Positions 6,922-13,689 of a stretch of 25,150 bases of DNA are shown piece by piece; the stretch's first letter is position 1, and each line of letters begins with the position of its first letter. The position numbers and the translations under genes are program-made. This DNA comes from Oscillibacter sp. (GTDB taxonomy: Bacteria; Bacillota; Clostridia; Oscillospirales; Oscillospiraceae): positions 1 through 25,150 of the forward strand of contig VSMY01000024.1 of assembly GCA_009773995.1 (NCBI GenBank), in the 5' to 3' direction. The notes beneath the pieces were generated by a model. That model was not told the origin of the DNA and searched no databases. It saw only the letters and a program-made list of their open reading frames with translations.

Positions 6922-6970
6922 GCGGGGAAGCGCAGAAATATATCCGCCTCTGAAAAATCTGAAATAGATG

Positions 6971-6999
6971 TTGACGGGGGGAATTTTTTGTGGTATCAT
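6971..6999 (+). promoter_or_regulatory. Promoter of the tRNA-Thr gene
   Basis: -35 TTGACG (6971-6976), 17-base spacer ending in TTTGTGG, and -10 TATCAT (6994-6999). It lies about 68 bases upstream of the mature tRNA and diverges from the SorC regulator promoter. Confidence 0.78.
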
Positions 7000-7067
7000 A
7001 ACACACGCTGTGAAGGGGCGCTCCAGCGAAGAAGCGCGAAACCACAGGATGCGATTATAGGAAATAT

Positions 7068-7143
7068 GCTAGTGTAGCTCAGTCGGTAGAGCAGCTGATT
7101 CGTAATCAGCAGGTCAGGTGTTCGAGTCACCCCACTAGCTCCA
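7068..7143 (+). tRNA. tRNA-Thr (anticodon CGT)
   Basis: The 76-base sequence folds as a cloverleaf: acceptor arms GCTAGTG and CACTAGC pair perfectly, the D-arm is GCTC/GAGC, the anticodon arm GCTGA/TCAGC holds loop TTCGTAA (anticodon CGT, reading ACG), and the T-arm has loop TTCGAGT with one weak A-C pair at its base. The CCA end is encoded. It has its own promoter and terminator. Its 3' end marks the change from housekeeping genes to mobile-element genes, so it is a likely integration target. Confidence 0.95.
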
Positions 7144-7144
7144 T

Positions 7145-7208
7145 AAAGACGAAACAATCTGGATATCTGGGCCTGAACGCCTAGAGCCCCAATTGTTTCG
7201 TCTTTTTG
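7145..7208 (+). terminator. Long-stem terminator after tRNA-Thr
   Basis: AAAGACGAAACAAT (7145-7158) is exactly complementary to ATTGTTTCGTCTTT (7192-7205). The loop is 33 bases and the 3' arm runs into a T-rich stretch. It starts right after the encoded CCA. Confidence 0.75.
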
Positions 7209-7232
7209 TTTTCTCGGATTTCAAAATTCTCA

Positions 7233-7309
7233 AAAATGGATATTTGGACCCTTTCCACTACGACTGGGGAGGTTTGAACTCCCCTGTTTCCGAAAATATC
7301 CGCCATTTT
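7233..7309. repeat. Nested inverted repeats (stem with inner hairpin)
   Basis: GGATATTT (7238-7245) pairs with AAATATCC (7294-7301), and AAAAT just outside pairs with ATTTT (7305-7309). Inside lies a second perfect hairpin, GGGGAG/CTCCCC (7266-7271 with 7279-7284) around a 7-base loop. Function unknown; it could be an attachment-site or recombinase-binding structure, or a small structured RNA. Confidence 0.45.
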
Positions 7310-7414
7310 CCTCACAGCGCCCTTTTTCCGGACCGCAGATAGGCCGCATTTGACGGCAGTATTCTATACGAAGTTTCAGCGCCGAATTTGTTGACTATGC
7401 CAGTCAGCAGATCC

Positions 7415-7444
7415 GGCGCCCTTTTTGAGCTCAAAAAGGGCGCC
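7415..7444. repeat. 30-bp perfect palindrome
   Basis: Fifteen bases (7415-7429, GGCGCCCTTTTTGAG) are followed without spacer by their exact reverse complement (7430-7444). The centre is GAGCTC. No T-run follows, so it is not a standard terminator. Confidence 0.8.
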
Positions 7445-7460
7445 AAACATTTCAGAGAAA
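7427..7460 (+). repeat. Leader repeat, copy 1
   Basis: The block AGCTCAAAAAGGGC (7428-7441) followed by AAACATTTCAGA recurs at 8547-8560 with AAACAATTTCAGA after it. Each copy lies upstream of a gene start (at 7554 and 8603). Copy 1 shares its first bases with the palindrome at 7415-7444. Confidence 0.6.
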
Positions 7461-7510
7461 AAACTGCTCAAAATTAGTTGAAAGTGGTGAATAGCCGTTA
7501 CAAACCAGTT

Positions 7511-7531
7511 GTGGTATCGTTTTGGATACCA
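7511..7531 (+). promoter_or_regulatory. Extended -10 promoter covered by an inverted repeat (first array unit)
   Basis: TGTGGTATCGT resembles the extended -10 element seen at the tRNA and SorC promoters, but no good -35 lies 17 bases upstream. TGGTATC (7512-7518) and GATACCA (7525-7531) form a perfect 7-bp inverted repeat over the -10, as expected for a repressor operator. A related arrangement occurs at 12305-12327 before another unit. Confidence 0.5.
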
Positions 7532-7553
7532 ACCGACGAAAGGAGCGATCACA

Positions 7554-8543
7554 TTGCCCACCTACTACCCCATCAACGAAGAAGCCGCCCGCCGCGCTAA
7601 GGAGATGAACAGCTTCCACGACTACCGTCCCGGCAGCGCCACGGAGGAGTACCGCCAGTCCGTGGACCAAGCCTCCGCCATCGCGAGCGCCCAGAAGGCC
7701 CGCGTGGACCCCATGTACCACGAGAAGATCGACCGCCTCCTGGACCTCTACGCCCGAAAGCTGGCCGAGAATCTGAACCAGAGCTACGACATCGCCGCCC
7801 GGTGCCCTTCCATCCTGATTGCTGGTCCCGCAAGTTTCCCCGCCCGCAAAAAGGAAAAGCAGAACAGGTCCGCTGACGCAAATATGGCGGAATGGCGGTC
7901 GATCCAAGGCATCCTTGATAAGATCCGTGGGACCGGAATGGGCGGCGTCAGCAGCGATGACGGCAACGCCATAGAGAAGCTCCAGCAAAAGGTCGCCGGC
8001 CTTGAACAGCGTCAGGAGATGATGAAAGCGGTGAACGCCTTCTACCGCAACCACGGAACCCTGGACGGGTGCCCCTCCCTGACGCCGGAAGAGATCGAGG
8101 AACGCGAAGCGGCCATGTCCAGAAGCCCCCAGGCAAGCCGAAAACCCTTCAAAACGTTCGAACTCACCAACAATCGCGCCGTTATCCGTCAAACCAGGGC
8201 CCGCATCGCGGAGCTGGAAGCCCTGCGGAACGCTCCCGCCCTGGAGGGCTGGGCTTTCCCCGGAGGTGAGGTCATCATGAACCGGGAGGAGAACCGCGTC
8301 CAGCTTTTCTTCGCCGAGAAGCCTGACGAAGTCACCCGCTCGGAACTGAAGCACTCCGGCTTTCGCTGGTCTCCCAGCCAGAAAGCTTGGCAGAGGATGT
8401 TGAATCAGGAGGGTATCCGGGCGGCAAAACGAGTGACGGAAAAATGGATGACCAATACAGAGCAAACGGATGCGCCCATTACTCACCAGGAGTCGGATTC
8501 CGAACAGGAACCGGCTCTTTCTTCACCCCAGCAGACCATGTGA
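7554..8543 (+). CDS. Conserved mobile-element protein with DUF3560-like C-terminal segment
   Basis: A 329-residue soluble protein of a type common in clostridial conjugative elements. The central part (about 90-190) is helical and charged, with ARCPSILIAGPASFP, a KKEKQN stretch and SSDDGNAIEKL before a probable coiled coil. The C-terminus, NREENRVQLFFAEKPDE followed by GFRWSPSQKAWQR (about 265-305), matches the tail I recall from DUF3560-type ICE proteins. The biochemical role is not known. The TTG at 7554 is chosen over an ATG 15 codons upstream because AAAGGAG lies about 8 bases before it, and because the upstream codons overlap the promoter/operator. It is the first gene of the array. Confidence 0.75.
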   Translation: MPTYYPINEEAARRAKEMNSFHDYRPGSATEEYRQSVDQASAIASAQKARVDPMYHEKIDRLLDLYARKLAENLNQSYDIAARCPSILIAGPASFPARKKEKQNRSADANMAEWRSIQGILDKIRGTGMGGVSSDDGNAIEKLQQKVAGLEQRQEMMKAVNAFYRNHGTLDGCPSLTPEEIEEREAAMSRSPQASRKPFKTFELTNNRAVIRQTRARIAELEALRNAPALEGWAFPGGEVIMNREENRVQLFFAEKPDEVTRSELKHSGFRWSPSQKAWQRMLNQEGIRAAKRVTEKWMTNTEQTDAPITHQESDSEQEPALSSPQQTM

Positions 8544-8546
8544 GCA

Positions 8547-8580
8547 AGCTCAAAAAGGGCACCGCAAACAATTTCAGACG
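8547..8580 (+). repeat. Leader repeat, copy 2
   Basis: Begins four bases after the stop codon of the preceding gene, repeats the 14-mer AGCTCAAAAAGGGC and an AAACAATTTCAGA block, and ends about 22 bases before the next start. It matches copy 1 at 7427-7460. Confidence 0.6.
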
Positions 8581-8602
8581 AAAGAAGGTTTTAAAGGCTG
8601 AT

Positions 8603-9316
8603 ATGCAACAGGAAATGAGAACAAAATACTTGGAGGAAGTGCGAGCACAACTCCTGTCGGCGGAGTATGCGGCAGAGTTCAGAGACGACCGCACACTCCA
8701 AATCAAGCTGGACGGCAAACCGCTCTGCCAAGTATGCGACACTGGAAATCTCCGTTATTTCGAGGAGGATGCCGTCGGCAGAGAGAAAGCCCTGGACCAG
8801 GTTCGGGACATCGCTTCCACGACGCGGGAGTACATGAGTCTCCTGGACCGGGCCCCGCCCCTGACGGCGGATGGGCTGGAAGATGGGTACAATCTCCTGG
8901 CGGAATTCAATGGCACGGTCCTCGCCGGATACCTAACCGGGTATGGGGCCCAGTTCGTCACCTGGGAATGGGTGCATGACCGGACCTCGCTCTGGCAGGG
9001 CCACTTCTACGGCCCCGGCGACGGGGCCAAAAACTACGACGCCGCCAAGCGGGACTTCATCGTCCGCTCCGGCCTCCTTCAAAAAAGCGCCCTTTTTCAA
9101 CCGGAGCAGCTGACGGAGATCTACCGCAGTATCCATGAGACTTTGGACAGTGCGTATCCCCTCACCGACGAACGCCGGAAACTGCTGGAGGACGCCGCCT
9201 GCCAAATCGAGGAGGGCGTCCCGGACCTGGAGGAGAGAATAGACCACTCCAATCTGGAAGAGCTGGATCTTGCCTCTGCGGAGATTCACAGCAGGGACGG
9301 GATGCAATTCAACTGA
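8603..9316 (+). CDS. Conserved mobile-element protein of unknown function (237 aa)
   Basis: A 237-residue protein of a family I know only as hypothetical from clostridial ICEs. It has a helical N-terminus, then PPLTADGLEDGYNLLAEFN and YGAQFVTWEWVHDRTSLWQG (about residues 65-125), a motif with several tryptophans, followed by KNYDAAKRDFIVRSGL and a helical acidic C-terminus. No signal peptide or membrane segment. The ATG at 8603 follows AAAGG; the frame is open for 72 codons upstream, but that stretch overlaps the previous gene and the leader repeat, so it is not used. It lies 59 bases behind its neighbour and is followed by a terminator, so the two genes form a short unit. Confidence 0.72.
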   Translation: MQQEMRTKYLEEVRAQLLSAEYAAEFRDDRTLQIKLDGKPLCQVCDTGNLRYFEEDAVGREKALDQVRDIASTTREYMSLLDRAPPLTADGLEDGYNLLAEFNGTVLAGYLTGYGAQFVTWEWVHDRTSLWQGHFYGPGDGAKNYDAAKRDFIVRSGLLQKSALFQPEQLTEIYRSIHETLDSAYPLTDERRKLLEDAACQIEEGVPDLEERIDHSNLEELDLASAEIHSRDGMQFN

Positions 9317-9326
9317 AAACACTTTC

Positions 9327-9357
9327 AAAGGCCGCTTCGTGAAGAGCGGCCTTTTTC
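9327..9357 (+). terminator. Rho-independent terminator after the first two array genes
   Basis: AAAGGCCGCT (9327-9336) pairs with AGCGGCCTTT (9345-9354); five Ts run from 9352 to 9356. It sits between a stop at 9316 and a start at 9382 with no recognisable promoter after it. Confidence 0.85.
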
Positions 9358-9381
9358 ATTTCACGACGAGGAGGAACGATC

Positions 9382-9558
9382 ATGTCTCGATATTTTATGC
9401 AAAGCACCCGGCTGGGGTGGGCGGAACGGATGATGATGGACCCGTCCAGGAATCCCACCGGCCGCAATGATCCCCAAATTCCCCGGCAGAAGCGGTCCAG
9501 TGATAAGACCGTCAAGCCGTTCCCCTCTGAACAGAAGATGCGGGAGGGCGGCGTATGA
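9382..9558 (+). CDS. Small basic protein of unknown function (58 aa)
   Basis: A 58-codon ORF with an excellent GAGGAGGAACG sequence just before ATG 9382. The product starts MSRYFMQSTRLGWAERMMMD and is rich in Arg, Lys, Pro and Met, with no transmembrane segment. Its stop overlaps the next start in an ATGA junction (9555-9558), so it is translationally coupled to the first ArdA-like gene, which supports it being real. Similar short basic ORFs are common in these elements, but I cannot name a family. Confidence 0.75.
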   Translation: MSRYFMQSTRLGWAERMMMDPSRNPTGRNDPQIPRQKRSSDKTVKPFPSEQKMREGGV

Positions 9559-10739
9559 CCTATGTGATTCAAGCGGTCCTGAGTGACCCCCGGCGTCCCG
9601 CCTGCGGCCAATGCACGATACCGTTCCCAATCCCCGACGACGCGTATGACGATATGATCGAAATGCTGGGCGGCATCGGGATCGGCGACGCGGTGGCCAA
9701 AGATTGCCGGATCGACGCGGTGGACAGCTTCTATGGCGTCCTCGGTTCTTTGACCGGAACGATGGTCAACGTGGACGAGCTGGATTACCTGGCGAAACGA
9801 CTGGACAGCTTCTGCGATAACGAGGCGGAGCAGTTCCAGGCCATGGCCCACAAGCTGGAGCTGAAAGACATCAAGGACTTCATCAACCTCACCTTCTGCT
9901 GCCAGCGGGCCACGGTGATCTCCGATTTCTCCAAGCTGGAACAAGTCGGGAAAGCCCACCGCATGAATTTGAATGACGGCACGATATCCACGGAAGAATG
10001 GGAGACAATGGATGGCCGGAAAGAGGCCCTCCAGTTGATCCAAACCGGGGCCGGAACCGTCACGCCCTACGGCGTGGTCTATGACAACGGTATGAAGCTG
10101 GAGCAGCTTTACGATGGGCGTCACTTTCCCAGTTATCTGTACGATGTGCCGATGCTGGTGCTGACCGTTTCCGCCGAGCGGGAGCCTTCTCCGGAATACC
10201 TGTACCTTCCCTCACCGGACGCGCGTCTCAAACGTACTATCCAGAGAGTTGGCCATGACGGCGATTTGCGGTTTGCCGTTGAGTGGAATGAATTGCCGGA
10301 ACGGGTAAGCGCGGCCTTCCATCCGGAAAATGAGGATCTTGAGGATCTGAACGCGCTTTGCAGGGTTATCACGGGACTTGACACAGTGGAGCGGGCAAAG
10401 CTGGAGGCGGCGGTCCTTTTGGCGGAGCCGGAGTGCGCCTACGAGATTCGGCAGCTGGCGGAGAACCTGGATCAGTTCGGTTTTGTCCCCGGCGTACAAA
10501 CCCCGGAGGAGTATGGCAGGTATATGATCCAAAAATCCGGCAGATTCGTTTACGACGAAAATCTGGAAGAGTTCTACAACTTTGAACGCTATGGCCTCCA
10601 GCGGGTCGAGCACGAGGATGGACAGTTTACCCCCTGCGGCTACATCGCTTACACAGGCCGCCTCTCCCTGGAGGAACTGATGCAGCCGGACCCGGCGGAG
10701 CAGACTCAGCAGGGACCGCAGATGGGAGGACTGTCATGA
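9555..10739 (+). CDS. ArdA-like antirestriction protein 1
   Basis: A 394-residue acidic protein resembling the large clostridial ArdA-type proteins. ArdA mimics bent B-form DNA and occupies type I restriction-modification enzymes in the cytosol. Two related units are visible. The first has IPFPIPDDAYDDMIEML, VNVDELDYLAKRLDSF and KDIKDFINLTFCC (about 22-115). The second has LEDLNALCRVITGLD, then EIRQLAENLDQFGF.PGV and EEYGRYMIQKSGRFVYDE (about 260-335), ending with YGLQRVEHEDGQFTPCGYI. The pattern LN.L...L, a helical hairpin, then Y...G...G..T..GYI is typical of the family. It overlaps both neighbours by 4 bases. Activity against restriction enzymes is inferred. Confidence 0.75.
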   Translation: MTYVIQAVLSDPRRPACGQCTIPFPIPDDAYDDMIEMLGGIGIGDAVAKDCRIDAVDSFYGVLGSLTGTMVNVDELDYLAKRLDSFCDNEAEQFQAMAHKLELKDIKDFINLTFCCQRATVISDFSKLEQVGKAHRMNLNDGTISTEEWETMDGRKEALQLIQTGAGTVTPYGVVYDNGMKLEQLYDGRHFPSYLYDVPMLVLTVSAEREPSPEYLYLPSPDARLKRTIQRVGHDGDLRFAVEWNELPERVSAAFHPENEDLEDLNALCRVITGLDTVERAKLEAAVLLAEPECAYEIRQLAENLDQFGFVPGVQTPEEYGRYMIQKSGRFVYDENLEEFYNFERYGLQRVEHEDGQFTPCGYIAYTGRLSLEELMQPDPAEQTQQGPQMGGLS

Positions 10740-11857
10740 TCACACTGCATATCTCCAGCGGCGGCAGGAACGTGGGACAGGTGGAGCTTCCCATACCGCT
10801 GGAGGACTTCAAACAGAGACTGTACGAGATTCGCGACGGGGTACAGGCGAAGAAGTCTCTTCGTATTTTCAAAACAGACTCTCCCGTTCCCGCCCTGGGC
10901 TGGCATCTTCGACACGCAGAGCTGGACCAGGACACTGTTCTGGAAAAGCTGAACCGGCTGGCAGAGGCTATGGAGCAGCTTGACACGGGCGGATTGCTCC
11001 GTTTAGGCAGAGCCCTGTCTACCGAGTTCAACCAGGAGCTGGATACGATCCTCCAAACAGCCGCCTCTGTCCGGCAAGGCGAACCCGACTGCTATGAATC
11101 CATTTCCGGCGTCACCGACGATCAGGCCCTGGGGAAATGGCTGGTGGACCACGGGCGATTTGAGGTGGCAGACTACCTCCGCCCTCACCTGAACTATGAC
11201 TCTATCGGAGCAGAGTACCGCAATGCCCATAACGGGGCGTTTTTGACCAACGGGTATGCGGGCGTTCGGCCCGGAGCCGTGGAACAGGCGATGAAAGAAG
11301 AGCATTCCCGCCCTCTTTGCCTGACGCTCTCATTCCTGGATAGAAGCGCGTCCCTTGGCCTCCCGGCTTCCGAAGCGGAAATGCGCCGCGTCAAAGAGGC
11401 CCTCGAGATCGATGACTTTTCCGACGCTGTCATTGCCGGTATTGAGTACACGGAGTCCTATCTGACCCAGCTGATTCCCAGGGATTGTATTACCGTGGAA
11501 GACGCCAACGAGCTGGCCTTCTGCCTGGAGGGTATCAAAAAAGACGGCGAGATGAAGAAATACTGCGCCGCGCTGGAGGTGGAGGAGCCGTCCACATTTT
11601 CTGAAGCAGTCAACATCGCCATCGACATAGACGACTACGAGCTGGTCCGCGACAACGAACAGGATTATGCCTGGAACGCTCTGCGCCGGATGGGAGCAAG
11701 TGAAGAGGTCACGGACGCCATCCAGGGATATACCGATTTTGAGGAAATGGGCCGGGACATGATGGAGGAGGACGGCGTGCGGCAGACGGGCTTCGGGCAG
11801 ATTCTCCGCCTCAGCAAGCCCTTCCCCAAACCGGAAATCGGGCCGGCCATGTGCTGA
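10736..11857 (+). CDS. ArdA-like antirestriction protein 2
   Basis: A 373-residue acidic protein, probably a divergent relative of its neighbours. The N-terminal half starts with strand ITLHISSGGRNVGQVELPIPL and includes KLNRLAEAMEQLD. The C-terminal half has the ArdA-like layout VEDANELAFCLEGI, then TFSEAVNIAIDIDDYELV (about 255-300), and ends with YTDFEEMGRDMMEEDGVRQT, which matches the tyrosine/glycine-rich end of ArdA modules. The surface is strongly negative, with many Asp and Glu, as expected of a DNA mimic. It begins inside the upstream stop (ATGA at 10736-10739) after GGGAGGA, and its C-terminus PAMC replaces the usual GGM tail. Similarity is weaker than for the genes at 16172 and 17340. 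Confidence 0.65.
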   Translation: MITLHISSGGRNVGQVELPIPLEDFKQRLYEIRDGVQAKKSLRIFKTDSPVPALGWHLRHAELDQDTVLEKLNRLAEAMEQLDTGGLLRLGRALSTEFNQELDTILQTAASVRQGEPDCYESISGVTDDQALGKWLVDHGRFEVADYLRPHLNYDSIGAEYRNAHNGAFLTNGYAGVRPGAVEQAMKEEHSRPLCLTLSFLDRSASLGLPASEAEMRRVKEALEIDDFSDAVIAGIEYTESYLTQLIPRDCITVEDANELAFCLEGIKKDGEMKKYCAALEVEEPSTFSEAVNIAIDIDDYELVRDNEQDYAWNALRRMGASEEVTDAIQGYTDFEEMGRDMMEEDGVRQTGFGQILRLSKPFPKPEIGPAMC

Positions 11858-11871
11858 AAACAGGAGGAAAG

Positions 11872-12270
11872 ATGAGCATTGACATTTATGAGGACCAGCT
11901 GCAAAACGTGTGGCTGTTCGGCAGGTCCGTCCTGTATACGACGGAACCCATCCCGCGGGAGGAGGTCCCGGAAGGCTGGTACTGCTACGACCTCCGCGGC
12001 TCCACCAAATGCCCGGACAGGCCCCGCGCCCTGGTGGACCACGCGAACCAGCATTTCGCGGGCTGCATCCTCTCGGACGTTCCGCTGAAAAGCAGCCGTT
12101 CTCAGGGGGAACTGGTCCCGAACCTCTTCTGGGCAAACGCGATTCCCGTCACTCTGGCAGAACACTGCGCCGAGGAGGGCATCCCGTGTCCACAGCCCAG
12201 GGATACCCAAACCGCTGATTTGGAAAGAGAGTCCGTAGGATACGGCATGGCGATGGGAATGGGCTTCTAG
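11872..12270 (+). CDS. LPD28-like domain protein, stand-alone
   Basis: A 132-residue protein made essentially of one domain resembling large polyvalent protein domain 28: WLFGRSVLYTTEPIPREEVP, then GWYCYDLRGS..CP, LVDHANQHFAGCILS, and a final IPVTLAEHCAEEGIP. The start ATG 11872 follows AGGAGGAAAG. It is clearly paralogous to the first 108 residues of the next gene (roughly 40-45% identical by eye), so it is either a free-standing version or the remnant of a duplicated longer gene. These domains occur in large proteins of phages and conjugative elements and are thought to be injected or early-acting factors; no activity is established. A weak terminator overlaps its stop codon. Confidence 0.75.
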   Translation: MSIDIYEDQLQNVWLFGRSVLYTTEPIPREEVPEGWYCYDLRGSTKCPDRPRALVDHANQHFAGCILSDVPLKSSRSQGELVPNLFWANAIPVTLAEHCAEEGIPCPQPRDTQTADLERESVGYGMAMGMGF

Positions 12271-12295
12271 CTGCTGAAAAAAGTAGTAGCTTTTG
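12269..12295 (+). terminator. Weak terminator-like hairpin
   Basis: AGCTGCT (12269-12275) pairs with AGTAGCT (12285-12291) with one G-U pair, and TTTTGT follows. It overlaps the stop codon of the LPD28-like gene, so some read-through is likely. Confidence 0.45.
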
Positions 12296-12304
12296 TCAAA
12301 AATC

Positions 12305-12327
12305 TGTGGTATGTATGTTGGCTACCA
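12305..12327 (+). promoter_or_regulatory. Extended -10 promoter covered by an inverted repeat (second array unit)
   Basis: TGTGGTATGTA with TGGTA (12307-12311) facing TACCA (12323-12327) repeats the layout at 7511-7531. Both are followed by an unusually similar leader (ACCAA.CCG.....GAAAGGAGCG) and a TTG start. The -35 is poor at both, suggesting dependence on the extended -10 or an activator. Confidence 0.5.
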
Positions 12328-12351
12328 AACCGGATGAAAGGAGCGAAACCA

Positions 12352-13689
12352 TTGAGTATCAACATTTACAAGGACACCATGATGCTGGCGTACCTGTTCG
12401 GTAACCCCGTTCTGTACAGCGACCGGCCTATCCCCATCGAAGACGTCCCCGAATATTGGAGCCGCTACGATCTGTGCGGCACCGCCCGCGACCCGCAGAA
12501 GCCCTACGCCGTGGTGGACCAGGCACAGGATCACTATGTGGCCTCCATCCTCTCGCCCCTCACGCTGAAAAAGGACGGCGCTCAGAAAAGGCTGGTCAAG
12601 GACAAATTCGAGTTGGTCGGCATCGGCCTTACTCTGACGAAGTTCTGCGCAGACAGGGGTATCCCCCAGCCCAAGATGCCCCTGCGCCATCAGTTCCGCC
12701 CCGCTTCCCCCGAGGAGGCGGGGTTTTTCTATGCCCTGCCGCCGGAGAAGGACGCGGAACTGGGCGCTATCGGGCACGTCCGCATGGACTTCGGGAGCAG
12801 CGGGCAGGAGTTCTGGCACACCTGGTGGCCGAGAGGGCCGGAGGAGCTGGACACGCGGGAGTTCAAGGAGGAGCTGTGCCAGGTTGTGGACGACCTGCGC
12901 AAAGGCGTTCTCAAGGACCTCGGCTCCATGCGAAGCTATTGCCGTGAGCATGGCGGGGCGATCCAGGGCGGCAGCGCCGTCCAAAATCATGGCTATGTGC
13001 TGACAACCGACCGCTATGTCTACCGTCTGCGCTGCAACCCCGTCCCTGGAGACTATCAGGCATACCTTGCCTGCTTCGTCAATCAGGAGCAAAAGATGGG
13101 CTTGGCAAACCAGGGATGGCAGAAGATGCTGGACGCCGCCGACCCCAATCTTCCCCACAGCTACGACTGGTATGTGATGGAGTCCTGCAATATGCCGGGC
13201 GAGCAGTATACCGAAGGGCTGACCCTGGAGGAAGCGCTCCGGCGTTACTCCGCCAGTGAACACGAGGACAAACGGCTGGGCGTCACCAAGGATGACATCG
13301 CCGCCGTGGACCTCCTCATTCGGCATGAGGGACGGGAGTGGCTGTCCGGCGACCGCCTGAAGATGGACGAGTTTCGGGATGACCCGGTGGTGGCGGAGGC
13401 CGTGCCCCGGCTCCAGCAGATGCTGGGACCCGCGCCGGTCGTCGGGCGGATCGCCTTCATCAACGGAGACTCCAAGGAGTTCACCGATGCGGAGCAGTAC
13501 CTCCAGGCTATCCGTGAGGAGCTGCCGTACCGCTCTGTCACCGGCTTCCAATATGAGACCCTGACCGACGCTCCGGAAGTCCGAAAGGCCGCGGATGATA
13601 TCGTCTATGACCTGTGCGCGGAGGAAAATCCCCGCACCCTGGCGGACTACGGCGGCACGGACATGGCGATGAAAGGAATGAGCCTGTGA
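12352..13689 (+). CDS. Multidomain LPD28-like / YodL-type mobile-element protein
   Basis: A 445-residue protein with three recognisable regions. Residues 1-108 are an LPD28-like domain paralogous to the preceding gene. Residues about 120-245 are a conserved unit with DFGSSGQEFWHTWWP and LKDLGSMRSYCREH. From about 255 the YDWYVMESCN..GEQYTEG..LEEAL..Y and KRLGVTKDDIAAVDLL stretches resemble YodL/LPD16-type domains, ending with FTDAEQYLQAIREELP and TGFQYETLTD. No catalytic motif is obvious; protein-protein interaction is a fair guess only. The TTG at 12352 has AAAGGAG 8 bases upstream and aligns with the start of the paralogue. Its TGA overlaps the next ATG by one base. Confidence 0.72.
   Translation: MSINIYKDTMMLAYLFGNPVLYSDRPIPIEDVPEYWSRYDLCGTARDPQKPYAVVDQAQDHYVASILSPLTLKKDGAQKRLVKDKFELVGIGLTLTKFCADRGIPQPKMPLRHQFRPASPEEAGFFYALPPEKDAELGAIGHVRMDFGSSGQEFWHTWWPRGPEELDTREFKEELCQVVDDLRKGVLKDLGSMRSYCREHGGAIQGGSAVQNHGYVLTTDRYVYRLRCNPVPGDYQAYLACFVNQEQKMGLANQGWQKMLDAADPNLPHSYDWYVMESCNMPGEQYTEGLTLEEALRRYSASEHEDKRLGVTKDDIAAVDLLIRHEGREWLSGDRLKMDEFRDDPVVAEAVPRLQQMLGPAPVVGRIAFINGDSKEFTDAEQYLQAIREELPYRSVTGFQYETLTDAPEVRKAADDIVYDLCAEENPRTLADYGGTDMAMKGMSL

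Larger units (their letters stand above)
7209..7553. other. Gene-free leading end of the element
   Basis: About 345 bases without a convincing gene. It contains a nested stem structure (7233-7309), three copies counting orientation of GCGCCCTTTTT (7317-7327, 7416-7426 and the inverse arm), a 30-bp perfect palindrome (7415-7444), half of a direct repeat found again at 8547-8580, and the promoter/operator at 7511-7531. Confidence 0.6.

Noticed and set aside
7266..7284. T-arm-like hairpin that might be a tRNA remnant
   Set aside because: The loop GTTTGAA is shifted from the T-loop consensus and no acceptor, D or anticodon arm accompanies it.
12322..13551. 409-codon minus-strand frame opposite the multidomain LPD28-like gene
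   Set aside because: Codon pattern and composition mark it as a shadow; the plus-strand frame aligns with a paralogue.
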